A stretch of DNA of 64,000 bases, taken from Natronobacillus azotifigens. Lineage in GTDB: Bacteria; Bacillota; Bacilli; Bacillales; Amphibacillaceae. The notes beneath the pieces were generated by a model, which saw only the letters and a program-made list of their open reading frames with translations, searched no databases and was not told the origin of the DNA. Shown here piece by piece: positions 36,207 to 44,391 of this stretch (the first letter of the stretch is position 1; the number at the start of each line of letters is the position of its first letter). The stretch covers positions 1 to 64,000 of the forward strand of contig NZ_JAPRAT010000002.1 in assembly GCF_026805325.1 (NCBI RefSeq), given 5' to 3'. The position numbers and the translations under genes were made by a program.

Positions 36207-36791
36207 ATGGTTCATTTAATATGGGCAGGCATGGCAGTAATCGGAATTATTTATGCGTTGTTCAACGGAACAATCGATCAAGTAAATGAAGCTATTTTTA
36301 ATAGCGCTGCAGAAGCAGTGAATCTTTCCATTGGTTTAATAAGTATACTTGTATTTTGGCTTGGGTTAATGCGTATTGCTGAAAAAGCCGGAATATTAAA
36401 AAGTCTTTCTGCTGTATTTAAACCATTAATCACGAGGTTATTTCCTGATATCCCTAAAGATCATCCTGCGATGGGCTATATATTATCAAATTTTATTGCC
36501 AATTTATTTGGACTAGGCAATGCTGCAACCCCGATGGGGATTAAAGCGATGAAGGAAATGAAAGAATTATCTGGATCAGAGAAGGCAAGTAGATCTATGA
36601 TTACATTTCTGGTAATTAATACTTCTAGCTTAACGTTAGTCCCTACAACCATTATCGCTATTCGAATGCAATACAAATCCGCGTTTCCAACCGAGATTGT
36701 AGGAACTACCGTGATAGCCACTCTAATTACAACTACTGCAGCCATTATCATTGATCGAATCTTTTACCTCAGAAGGGTGAGTAATCGTTAA
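36207..36791 (+). CDS. spmA: Spore maturation protein A
   Basis: A 194-residue membrane protein of the nucleoside-recognition (Gate) fold. About four helices; GLGNAATPMGIKAMKEM and FLVINTSSLTLVPTTIIAIR are family hallmarks. Needed with SpmB for spore core dehydration in B. subtilis. ATG 36207 is one base after the dacB stop. Ribosome site is weak, suggesting coupling to dacB translation. Confidence 0.9.
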   Translation: MVHLIWAGMAVIGIIYALFNGTIDQVNEAIFNSAAEAVNLSIGLISILVFWLGLMRIAEKAGILKSLSAVFKPLITRLFPDIPKDHPAMGYILSNFIANLFGLGNAATPMGIKAMKEMKELSGSEKASRSMITFLVINTSSLTLVPTTIIAIRMQYKSAFPTEIVGTTVIATLITTTAAIIIDRIFYLRRVSNR

Positions 36792-37322
36792 ATGAATATT
36801 GTATCTATGATTAGTGTCGCAATTATTCCATGTACAATTTTATTGATTTTAGTTGTTGGTTCAGTGAAAAAACTACCTACGTATGAACTTTTTGTAGAAG
36901 GCGGTAAAGAAGGGGTTTCGATGGCAGTTTCTTTATTACCCTATTTAGTTGGAATGATTGTATCCATTTCTATCTTTCGAAGTTCAGGAGCACTGGACGC
37001 TGCGATCGGACTGATACAGCCCGTGTTGAGCTTTTTATCGATACCAGGTGAGATTGCTCCGTTAGCTCTTACCAGACCGATTTCAGGAACTGCTGCTTTG
37101 GCGATCACTGCTGATCTATTAAAAATATATGGTCCGGATTCCTTTATTGGTCGTTTAGCATCAACGATGCAAGGTAGCACGGATACAACCTTTTATATTA
37201 TCACTGTTTATTTTGGTGCAGTTGGGATTCGGAAAATGGGGGATGCATTAAAAGTTGGACTATTAGCAGATATTATTGGTATAATAACATCTATCATTAT
37301 CGTAACGATTGTATTTTCCTAA
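36792..37322 (+). CDS. spmB: Spore maturation protein B
   Basis: A 176-residue membrane protein with the Gate fold. FVEGGKEGVSMAVSLLPYLVGM, PLALTRPISGTAAL and MQGSTDTTFYIITVYFGAVG are characteristic. The ATG immediately follows the spmA TAA. It ends the dacB-spmA-spmB operon; a perfect terminator begins four bases after the stop. Confidence 0.9.
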   Translation: MNIVSMISVAIIPCTILLILVVGSVKKLPTYELFVEGGKEGVSMAVSLLPYLVGMIVSISIFRSSGALDAAIGLIQPVLSFLSIPGEIAPLALTRPISGTAALAITADLLKIYGPDSFIGRLASTMQGSTDTTFYIITVYFGAVGIRKMGDALKVGLLADIIGIITSIIIVTIVFS

Positions 37323-37325
37323 GCC

Positions 37326-37361
37326 TAGCGTTAACATACATGTTAACGCTATTGTTTTGTT
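37326..37361 (+). terminator. Terminator of the dacB-spmAB operon
   Basis: TAGCGTTAACA (37326-37336) and TGTTAACGCTA (37341-37351) form an 11-bp perfect stem with a four-base loop and a T-rich tail. Confidence 0.92.
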
Positions 37362-37443
37362 TATTTATTTCTGGCAAAATAAGTACAAGTGACCTATTCA
37401 GATGAAAAATGTATTATACTAAATAAGGAAATATGGTGATTAT

Positions 37444-38187
37444 ATGTCAACAAGTGAAGAACGTCTACAAAAAGTGATCGCACAAAGCGGGGTGACGTCA
37501 AGAAGAAAAGCAGAGAAATTGATAACGGATGGAAAAGTAACGGTTAACGGTGAAACAGTAACTACACTAGGTTCAAAGGTAAATAAAGATGATAAAATTG
37601 AAGTAAATGGTGTTCCACTTGTGAAGGAGGATCTTGTTTATTTCTTACTTTATAAACCACGTGGTGTCATTTCAAGCGTTCAGGATGATAAAAATCGAAA
37701 AGTGGTGACTGATTTAATTCCTAAATTAAATGAACGAGTTTATCCAGTTGGACGATTGGACTATGATACATCAGGGCTAATTATCTTAACAAATGATGGT
37801 GATTTAGCACAGTTACTTATGCATCCTAGTCATGAGATGGACAAAGTCTATGTTGCTAAAGTAAAAGGAATTCCAACAAAACAAACATTAAACAAGTTAA
37901 AGCGTGGAATTAATTCAGAAGGGGAGAAATTAACAGCAGTTGACGCCAAGATTATCTCCGCAGATGTAAAGAAAGAAACCGCTATTGTCGAACTGACTCT
38001 ACATGAGGGGAAGAATCGACAAGTAAGAAGGATGCTTGAAGCAGTAAACCACCCAATATTGAAACTGAAACGCGAACGCTATGGTTTTCTCAATCTAAAA
38101 GGACTTACATCTGGAGATTTCCGTGAACTGACAGTACATGAAGTAAAACAACTGCGTGCTGAAGCAATTCAAGCAAAAAATAGATAA
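37444..38187 (+). CDS. rluB: Ribosomal large subunit pseudouridine synthase B
   Basis: A 247-residue RsuA-family enzyme that makes pseudouridine in the 23S rRNA peptidyl-transferase region. N-terminal S4 RNA-binding domain (RLQKVIAQSGVTSRRKAEKLI), then the catalytic VGRLDYDTSGLIILTNDG with the essential Asp, and GKNRQVRRMLEAVNH near the end. Start ATG with TATGGTGAT, a weak ribosome site. In B. subtilis resABC follow; here resD does. Confidence 0.92.
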   Translation: MSTSEERLQKVIAQSGVTSRRKAEKLITDGKVTVNGETVTTLGSKVNKDDKIEVNGVPLVKEDLVYFLLYKPRGVISSVQDDKNRKVVTDLIPKLNERVYPVGRLDYDTSGLIILTNDGDLAQLLMHPSHEMDKVYVAKVKGIPTKQTLNKLKRGINSEGEKLTAVDAKIISADVKKETAIVELTLHEGKNRQVRRMLEAVNHPILKLKRERYGFLNLKGLTSGDFRELTVHEVKQLRAEAIQAKNR

Positions 38188-38290
38188 GAAAAACTTTTAT
38201 GTTTTTTGCAAAAAATGTAGAATAGTATAAAGATAAAAATGATCAAACGATTCATTTAGGGGTGTTTTTTGTTAGAGAGGGGTATTTGGG

Positions 38291-39007
38291 ATGGAAGGTA
38301 ATCAAACAATCTTAATTATAGAAGACGAAGATAGAATCCGAAGATTACTTAGAATGTACCTAGAAAGAGAAAGTTATTTAGTTGAAGAAGCGGAAAATGG
38401 AACCAAAGGCATAGAGATGGCCAAGGCATTTGATTACACATTGATTATTTTGGATTTAATGTTACCAGAAACAGATGGAATAACTGTTTGTAAGTCCATT
38501 CGAGAAGAAAAAGCAACACCGATTATTATGTTAACAGCAAAAGGGGAAGAAGCGAACCGAATTGAAGGTTTTGAAGTTGGGGCAGATGATTATATCGTAA
38601 AACCTTTTAGTCCGCGAGAAGTGATGTTACGAATAAAAGCACTATTACGCAGATCTCAATCCGCTTCTTTGGCTCCAGCAGATACAGTTACAAAAGATAT
38701 TTTAGAATTTGAGTATTTGACCATAGATAATGATGCTCATCGTGTGCTAGCAGAAGATGTCGAGGTAGTCCTTACCCCAAAGGAATATGAACTACTTTAT
38801 TTTCTAGCTAGCAATCATGATCGTGTTTATGAAAGGGAGCAATTATTAAAGGAAGTTTGGAAATACGAATTCTTTGGTGACTTAAGAACAGTAGATACAC
38901 ATGTCAAACGATTAAGAGAAAAACTGAATAAAGTTTCGAAAGATGCTGCGAAAATGATTGTGACCGTCTGGGGTGTTGGCTACAAATTCGAAGTAGCGGA
39001 AGCGTGA
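38291..39007 (+). CDS. resD: Response regulator ResD (OmpR/PhoB family)
   Basis: A 238-residue regulator. The receiver domain has acidic pair EDED at residues 11-14, phosphoacceptor Asp55 in ILDLMLP, Thr in LTAKG and Lys in VKPFSPRE. C-terminal winged helix with LTPKEYELLYFLASN and RTVDTHVKRLREKL. ResD activates respiration and anaerobic genes. ATG with GGGATT... context GAGAGGGG upstream. Overlaps resE by one base in TGATG. Confidence 0.92.
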   Translation: MEGNQTILIIEDEDRIRRLLRMYLERESYLVEEAENGTKGIEMAKAFDYTLIILDLMLPETDGITVCKSIREEKATPIIMLTAKGEEANRIEGFEVGADDYIVKPFSPREVMLRIKALLRRSQSASLAPADTVTKDILEFEYLTIDNDAHRVLAEDVEVVLTPKEYELLYFLASNHDRVYEREQLLKEVWKYEFFGDLRTVDTHVKRLREKLNKVSKDAAKMIVTVWGVGYKFEVAEA

Positions 39008-40749
39008 TGTTTTGGCGTAGTGTAGTTGGTAAGTTATGGTTCATCTTTTCGGTTGTCATTTTTAGCTTAATTTCAATTATCAGCTTGTTGCTATTTGAGT
39101 TTTTTAATCAATCTTATATCCATGAAGCGCAAGAAAAATTATTAGAAACAGCCAATTCTGTTGCGAACCTTCTAGATGAATATCATGATCAGACATGGGT
39201 AGTAGATGTTATTGAACAAATGAAAGACGAATCTGTTTTTGTTTCTGTACATTATGATGACGGTGGACAGTGGGTAACTACAGACGGCAATGATCATTCG
39301 GATTGGCTCACTTTGAATGATACGGTAATGAATAGTTTATCTGAACGTGCGGAAATCATGACAAAAATCAAGCTAGAAAATAATATGGAAATTCTTTTGT
39401 CTGGTACGCCATTTGAACATGGATTTGTCTATACTTATCAACCAATGAGTGTTACGAACGTTCCAATTGATCAGACAACGGGGACGATCTTGCTTATTGC
39501 TATGCTCGCGATTGTGATGATGATAATCTTTGTATTCTTTCTATCACATAGAATTACTGCGCCACTAATAAAGATGAGAGAAGCTGCTTTAGAATTGGCA
39601 AATGGAGAATTCAAAACAAAAGTACCTATTCTAACGCATGATGAAATTGGTGAACTTGCGATGGCCTTTAATCGCATGGGACGTCAATTGAATTATCATA
39701 TGAACGCACTCAAGCAAGAAAAGGAATTGCTATATAGTATTTTAGGATCTATGGCTGATGGAGTAATGACAATAAATCGTGATGGAAAAGTTATTATTTC
39801 CAATCCGCAGGCAGAAAAGTTCTTGAAAGATTGTCAATTTGAACTAGAAACCAAAAAGGAGAATATTCTACCATCAGAGCTTGAATCATTTATGCAGGAA
39901 GCGATGGAAACAGAGATAGAACAATCGCGAGAGTTATATATACAGGGGAGAAACTGGGTAATCATCATGTCTCCACTTTACGATCAAACAAAAGTGCGTG
40001 GCGTGGTAGTTGTTATTCGTGATATGACAAAAGAGCGTAAAATGGATCAATTACGAGAAGCATTTATTGCGAATGTTTCGCATGAATTGCGCACTCCTAT
40101 TTCTTTGTTACAAGGGTATAGTGAGGCTATTATTGATGATGTTGCTTCATCTAAAGAAGAGAAGAATGAACTTGCACAGATTATACTTGACGAATCATTA
40201 CGGATGGGCAGACTCGTAAATGATTTACTTGATCTTGCCCGTATGAAGGCCGGTCAAATGCAACTAAACCGAACAATTATTGATTTGGAGTTATTTATCC
40301 CGCGAATTCTCCGGAAATTTAGTGGCGTTGCAGAAAGTAAAAAGATTTCGTTAGACCATCAAATCGATCCAACCATATCAACAGTTAACGTTGATCCGGA
40401 TCGTCTAGAACAAGTCTTTATTATTTTGATTGATAATGCTATTCGTCATACTGAAGAACAAGGAGAAATAAAAATATCGGCAGAAAAATCTGATGAGTAT
40501 GCTCAATTTTCCGTTCAAGACAATGGAACGGGAATACCGCAAGCCGACTTGCCGTTTATCTTTGAACGATTTTATAAAGCCGATAAATCAAGAACTAGGC
40601 TAGCTGCAAATAAAATGGGAACTGGCTTAGGTTTAGCGATTGCGAAACAAATAATTGAAGCACATGGTGGATGGATAGATGTTCAAAGTAGAGAGAATGA
40701 AGGAACAATGTTTACTTTTCAACTACCTTTGGACATAAATAGAATATGA
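39007..40749 (+). CDS. resE: Sensor histidine kinase ResE
   Basis: A 580-residue membrane kinase. TM1 near residues 8-30, an extracytoplasmic domain to ~157, and TM2 at ~158-182. HAMP domain, then a PAS domain (~240-345), then HisKA with FIANVSHELRTP (phosphorylated His359), and the HATPase with DNAIRH, DNGTGIP and GTGLGLAIAKQ. Start ATG 39007 overlaps the resD stop; GTG 39004 is an alternative. Partner of ResD in sensing oxygen or nitric oxide. The cytochrome c biogenesis genes resABC are absent. Confidence 0.92.
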   Translation: MFWRSVVGKLWFIFSVVIFSLISIISLLLFEFFNQSYIHEAQEKLLETANSVANLLDEYHDQTWVVDVIEQMKDESVFVSVHYDDGGQWVTTDGNDHSDWLTLNDTVMNSLSERAEIMTKIKLENNMEILLSGTPFEHGFVYTYQPMSVTNVPIDQTTGTILLIAMLAIVMMIIFVFFLSHRITAPLIKMREAALELANGEFKTKVPILTHDEIGELAMAFNRMGRQLNYHMNALKQEKELLYSILGSMADGVMTINRDGKVIISNPQAEKFLKDCQFELETKKENILPSELESFMQEAMETEIEQSRELYIQGRNWVIIMSPLYDQTKVRGVVVVIRDMTKERKMDQLREAFIANVSHELRTPISLLQGYSEAIIDDVASSKEEKNELAQIILDESLRMGRLVNDLLDLARMKAGQMQLNRTIIDLELFIPRILRKFSGVAESKKISLDHQIDPTISTVNVDPDRLEQVFIILIDNAIRHTEEQGEIKISAEKSDEYAQFSVQDNGTGIPQADLPFIFERFYKADKSRTRLAANKMGTGLGLAIAKQIIEAHGGWIDVQSRENEGTMFTFQLPLDINRI

Positions 40750-40758
40750 TTAATAGAA

Positions 40759-40900
40759 CAATTGGTGTAAGGGAATCGGGTGAAAATCCTGAACTGTCCT
40801 CGCAACTGTGAATAGGACGAAATGAACATAACCACTGTATCTTCTTGATATGGGAAGGGTTCAAAGTAGGAAGACTATCAGTCAGTAGACCTACCAATTG
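40759..40900 (+). ncRNA. Cobalamin (B12) riboswitch
   Basis: The closing stem P1 is perfect: CAATTGGT (40759-40766) with ACCAATTG (40893-40900). Conserved blocks appear in order: GGGAATCGGGTGAAAATCC, AACTGTCCTCGCAACTGT, CCACTGT (core of the GCCACTG motif) and AGTCAGTAGACCT near the 3' end. Spacing fits the cobalamin aptamer. It precedes a DUF4430 lipoprotein and an ECF-type S component. Confidence 0.95.
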
Positions 40901-40967
40901 TTTTCTATCAAAGCTTCGAGGGTTGGGCGTTTGATGTGGACTAGTTGTGTGAAATCATAACGTTTAA

Positions 40968-40988
40968 TCCTCCTAAATAATTGGAGGA
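40968..40988 (+). promoter_or_regulatory. Shine-Dalgarno sequestering hairpin downstream of the riboswitch
   Basis: TCCTCC (40968-40973) is the exact complement of the ribosome site GGAGGA (40983-40988), six bases ahead of the ATG at 40995. No T-run terminator separates aptamer and gene, so translational control is inferred. Confidence 0.6.
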
Positions 40989-40994
40989 AGAAAA

Positions 40995-41375
40995 ATGAAA
41001 AAAACAATACAATTTACTATTATTTTAATGATTAGTGTAGCTTTATTATTTGGTTGCGCACAAGATTCAACAGAAACACAAGGTGATGAGCCGTTTGAAG
41101 TTACAGTAACTATATCCGTTGACTACGGCGATGAGGTTATTACAGATGATTCCTTTATGGTAGAACCGGGTACGGTTTTGCTTGATTTACTTGAACAAGA
41201 GTATGAAGTTGAAAAAACTGCGGATGGTTTTATAACAGCGATTGAAGGAATTGAACAGGATGGTAGTCGATTCTGGATATATGAAGTAAATCGAGAAGAA
41301 GCACAGGTGGGGGCTGGGGATTTTGAACTCTCTCCAGATGATCAAGTGGTTTTTGATTTGCACGCATGGGAATAA
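40995..41375 (+). CDS. DUF4430 (transcobalamin-like) surface lipoprotein
   Basis: A 126-residue lipoprotein. Signal peptide with lipobox LLFGC, mature Cys at residue 21, then an acidic linker and one DUF4430 domain (residues ~35-126; VEPGTVLLDLLEQ..., FWIYEVNREEAQVG..., the usual end). The domain is related to the C-terminal domain of eukaryotic transcobalamin and intrinsic factor. The B12 riboswitch in its leader points to capture of cobalamin or precursors at the cell surface. Eight bases from the next gene. Confidence 0.85.
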   Translation: MKKTIQFTIILMISVALLFGCAQDSTETQGDEPFEVTVTISVDYGDEVITDDSFMVEPGTVLLDLLEQEYEVEKTADGFITAIEGIEQDGSRFWIYEVNREEAQVGAGDFELSPDDQVVFDLHAWE

Positions 41376-41382
41376 GAAATAG

Positions 41383-41868
41383 ATGACTACGAAACGAATA
41401 ACATTAATAGCTGTTTTAGCCGCAATTGGTGTAATCGGGAGAATCTATATGCAGTTTATTCCTAGTGTTCAACCGGTAACGGCAATTATTATTATAAGTT
41501 CCTATTATTTAGGTGCTGGATCAGCTATGCTATTGGCGATTCTTACTACTTACTTATCAAACATGGTATTAGGTATGGGTTTTTGGACAATTTGGCAAAT
41601 CGTTGCCTGGGTTTCCATAGCTGGATTTGCCAGTCTGTTCGGTAAGTTGTCTGTTCGTAGAGCCTTTCCTATACTTTTATGTTTGGGTATAGGAGCAGGT
41701 TTTTTTTATGGGTTTATCTTTAGTTTACTTAATTATGTTGTTTCAGGAAAATTTATCGCGTATTATTTGGCGGGTTTACCATTTGATGTTAACCACGCTA
41801 TAGGTAATGCTATCTTTATTTTTTTGTTGTATAAGCCGCTTTCCTATATTTTTAAAAAAAATCTCTGA
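41383..41868 (+). CDS. ECF transporter S component, probable cobalamin/corrinoid uptake
   Basis: A 161-residue integral membrane protein with five or six helices. It begins MTTKRITLIAVLAAIGVIGRIYM and contains VQPVTAIIIISSYYLGA and AIGNAIFIFLLYKPL, the general pattern of ECF substrate-binding S components. The energising EcfA/EcfT subunits are not in this window; a shared module elsewhere (group II ECF) would be required. Substrate is inferred from the upstream riboswitch. Co-transcribed with the DUF4430 lipoprotein. Confidence 0.8.
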   Translation: MTTKRITLIAVLAAIGVIGRIYMQFIPSVQPVTAIIIISSYYLGAGSAMLLAILTTYLSNMVLGMGFWTIWQIVAWVSIAGFASLFGKLSVRRAFPILLCLGIGAGFFYGFIFSLLNYVVSGKFIAYYLAGLPFDVNHAIGNAIFIFLLYKPLSYIFKKNL

Positions 41869-41882
41869 ACTGCTGTTTAGTA

Positions 41883-41908
41883 TGTAACATTTCGACAATC
41901 TGTTCGAC
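41883..41908 (+). promoter_or_regulatory. ECF sigma-X-type autoregulatory promoter
   Basis: TGTAAC (41883-41888), a 16-bp spacer and CGAC (41905-41908) match the ECF/sigma-X consensus. A TATAAT at 41912-41917 just downstream could serve a separate sigma-A start. It drives sigX. Confidence 0.65.
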
Positions 41909-41937
41909 TAATATAATGAAAATGGGGGGTCTTACTT

Positions 41938-42474
41938 ATGAGGGCCGCATTTGATTCCTTTTATGATAAGTATCATAAAGATCTTTTTCAATATGTTTTT
42001 TACTTGGTAAAGGATCGGACTACTACGGAAGATATTGTTCAAGATGTCTACATCAAGGTACTCCGTTCATATGATCAGTTTCGTGGGGAAAGTAGTGAGA
42101 AGACGTGGTTATTTTCGATTGCCCGTCATACTACGATGGATTTCTTTCGCAAGCAACAGCGTAGTAAACAACGAATTACTGATTTTTTTAATCGAAACGA
42201 TCAAGTAGAACAAGTGAGAGATCAATCTGCGTTACCAGAAGAAGTGATTATTCTAAACGAAGAATTAAAGGGAATTTATCATTTGCTTGATCAATGCTCT
42301 TTTGATCAGAAAAATGTACTCATATTACGGTATTTGCAATCCTTATCGATTCGAGAGACTGCGGATATTTTATCATGGTCAGAAAGTAAAGTGAAAACAA
42401 CACAACATCGAGCAATAAAAAAACTGCAAAAATTGATGGTTGCAGAACGGGGAGGAGGAGACGGTGATGGATAA
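41938..42474 (+). CDS. sigX: ECF-type RNA polymerase sigma factor SigX
   Basis: A 178-residue ECF sigma factor. Region 2 has TTEDIVQDVYIKVLRSYDQFRGESSEKTWLFSIARHTTMDFFRK. Region 4 has LRYLQSLSIRETADILSWSESKVKTTQHRAIKKL. Position after resE and overlap with a membrane anti-sigma gene matches B. subtilis sigX-rsiX, which governs envelope charge and resistance to cationic peptides. ATG with GGGGGGT upstream. Preceded by its own ECF promoter. Confidence 0.88.
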   Translation: MRAAFDSFYDKYHKDLFQYVFYLVKDRTTTEDIVQDVYIKVLRSYDQFRGESSEKTWLFSIARHTTMDFFRKQQRSKQRITDFFNRNDQVEQVRDQSALPEEVIILNEELKGIYHLLDQCSFDQKNVLILRYLQSLSIRETADILSWSESKVKTTQHRAIKKLQKLMVAERGGGDGDG

Positions 42475-43681
42475 GAGAAAATTTTCAGAGCAACAACTAC
42501 AAGAGCAAATAAAAAAATTACCCAAAATTGAAGATCATCAATCAAAAGAACTGCTTTTTGAAAAGATTCAAGCCCATACACCATCTCGAAAAAATACAAA
42601 CAAACGACAACTTTCGTTCAGGTGGTTGATACCATCTATGGCTGGACTTACTGCAGCAGTGATATTATTTGTTGTACTTCAATCAGGTGTTTTTAGGGAT
42701 GATCAAATTACGGAACATCATGAAGAAAACATGGAGATTATGTCAGGTCATGATCAAAATGATTCTAGCTATGATGCCAGAGGTGACATGGAAAGTGCTG
42801 AATTTGATGAATTTGCGCAGAATACAGAGGGCTTTGTAGAAGAAGAGCTCGGTGATTTCATGTTATACTATCAAGATGAACACCAATTTCCAACCTTTAC
42901 TATAGCAGTGGCTGATCAACAAAATATGTTTGCCATTCCAATTACTTTAGTATCCACATCATCAACTGGAGACCCTAATGATTATTATAACAGAATAGAT
43001 ACGTTTGTGGATGAGGACCAACTTGGAGTCCAGACATTTCCTTTTGAAGATATAGCTTTTGAATTCACGAAAGGAAATCAACAGTTATTTATGACGGTGG
43101 CTGATGATTACCAATTCCCACCTGGTTCTAGTAATGCGTATATGTTTCAAAAGATGGTGAACATCATGTTTGAAAAATATTCATTTGACCATATTACTTT
43201 ACAAACTGATTCAACCGATCAAGTAGATTTGGGACCAATCGGTGTGAAAGATCAACTCGAATTACAGCCTGTAGACAATCTCGCTTATAAAATTTATCAA
43301 TATGAAGAAAGCACGCAACGATTGTTCGTTCCGATTGATATGACGAATGGAAATGAAATTACTAATATAGAAGTTGCATTAGAAGAAATGCAACAAGATC
43401 AAAGTGATTTTAATGTTTATGCAACGATACCAGAAGAAGCTGATTATCGTCTTGTAACCTCAGATGATGAGACATTGGTAATTGCTTTCACATCATATGA
43501 ACTCTTCGGTTATAATGAAATGACGTATGAAATGACCCAAGCAATCTTAGCTACTGCGAAAAGCTTTGGTTACACAGAAGTAGATTTTACTATTCCAGGA
43601 TTGGATGGGATGTTCGGACGATTTGATTTAGACCACCCAATTCCAGTACCTGATGGTATCAATCCACAAATTTTACACTAA
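42467..43681 (+). CDS. rsiX: Anti-sigma-X factor RsiX-like membrane protein
   Basis: A 404-residue single-pass protein. Residues 1-50 are cytoplasmic and charged (sigma-binding), followed by one membrane helix at ~54-77 (WLIPSMAGLTAAVILFVVLQ). A large acidic extracytoplasmic domain fills the rest, with two related halves (FTIAVADQQNMFAIPITLVS and QRLFVPIDMTNGNEITNI) like the paired GerMN-type modules of RsiX proteins. Start ATG 42467 follows GGGGAGGAGGAG and overlaps the sigX end by eight bases. It is slightly longer than B. subtilis RsiX. Confidence 0.8.
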   Translation: MDKRKFSEQQLQEQIKKLPKIEDHQSKELLFEKIQAHTPSRKNTNKRQLSFRWLIPSMAGLTAAVILFVVLQSGVFRDDQITEHHEENMEIMSGHDQNDSSYDARGDMESAEFDEFAQNTEGFVEEELGDFMLYYQDEHQFPTFTIAVADQQNMFAIPITLVSTSSTGDPNDYYNRIDTFVDEDQLGVQTFPFEDIAFEFTKGNQQLFMTVADDYQFPPGSSNAYMFQKMVNIMFEKYSFDHITLQTDSTDQVDLGPIGVKDQLELQPVDNLAYKIYQYEESTQRLFVPIDMTNGNEITNIEVALEEMQQDQSDFNVYATIPEEADYRLVTSDDETLVIAFTSYELFGYNEMTYEMTQAILATAKSFGYTEVDFTIPGLDGMFGRFDLDHPIPVPDGINPQILH

Positions 43682-43685
43682 GAGA

Positions 43686-43749
43686 AAAAGTAGTCCAGCT
43701 TTTGAAGTGCGAAATAACAAATTGCACTCCAAAATGGACTTCTTTTTTG
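43686..43749 (+). terminator. Long-stem terminator after rsiX
   Basis: AGTCCA-TTTTG-AGTGC pairs with GCACT-CAAAA-TGGACT with small bulges, followed by TTCTTTTTT. Confidence 0.85.
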
Positions 43750-44081
43750 TGCTTAGTAAACATTTGCATAAGGAATCAATTCCGAAACAGATATAGATAT
43801 GTTCAGTTCCAAGCATCAAAACAGACAACTTCACGAAGCAATCTGCGATAAGTTCTCATCGGTTAGCAAGTTTCATGTAATTCCTCTATCTCTATTGATT
43901 CGCTCCAGTTGATGGAAAAATTACTGGGAATTACTTATACTCTAAATCCATTTTGTGATTTGAAGTAAATTAGCTCTTTCTAATCAAATTGTTTGCTTAT
44001 TTTCGAAAAAGGGTGAGTTCGGTTGTTTTATTATTTTGGGTCTTTCTAAATGATTGTTACTTTCTAACAATTATTTATTCA
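43750..44081. other. Intergenic DNA without recognised gene
   Basis: About 330 bp of AT-rich sequence. I find no open frame with a ribosome site, no RNA motif and none of the interspersed repeats. It may include decayed coding sequence. Confidence 0.4.
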
Positions 44082-44129
44082 TTGACTAACCGTTAAAAAT
44101 ATATTACAATTAGTTAAAAATATATTACA
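44082..44129 (+). promoter_or_regulatory. Promoter overlapped by twin 17-bp direct repeats (operator) of the XRE gene
   Basis: TTGACT (44082-44087), 17 bp and TACAAT (44105-44110) form a good sigma-A promoter. GTTAAAAATATATTACA occurs twice, at 44092-44108 and 44113-44129, with a 21-bp period: two helical turns, same DNA face. The first covers the spacer and -10, the second the likely transcription start. Confidence 0.65.
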
Positions 44130-44161
44130 TTTTAATTAAGGATGGGTGGTGAACAGATGTA

Positions 44162-44374
44162 ATGAATAAAAATGGTGAACTATTTAATAACATTCCTGTT
44201 CTTAGGGCCGAAAAGAAGTGGTCGCAACAAGAGTTGGCACAACGAGTTGGAGTTAGCAGACAAACCATTGCATCTATAGAGGCAAATCGTTATAATCCTT
44301 CTTTGATTTTGGCATTTGAAATTTCCTTTGTCTTTAGTAAAGAAATTCACCAAGTATTTCAGTATAAATTGTAA
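44162..44374 (+). CDS. XRE-family helix-turn-helix regulator (YozG/YgzD-like)
   Basis: A 70-residue protein consisting of one HTH domain: LRAEKKWSQQELAQRVGVSRQTIASIEANRYNPSLILAFEI. This short form is usual in two-gene cassettes where a membrane protein follows. Ribosome site GGATGGGTGGTGA. Start at ATG 44162; the ATG at 44158 is followed directly by a stop. The twin direct repeats over its promoter suggest autorepression. Confidence 0.88.
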   Translation: MNKNGELFNNIPVLRAEKKWSQQELAQRVGVSRQTIASIEANRYNPSLILAFEISFVFSKEIHQVFQYKL

Positions 44375-44391
44375 AGTGGGAGGTGTTTTTA

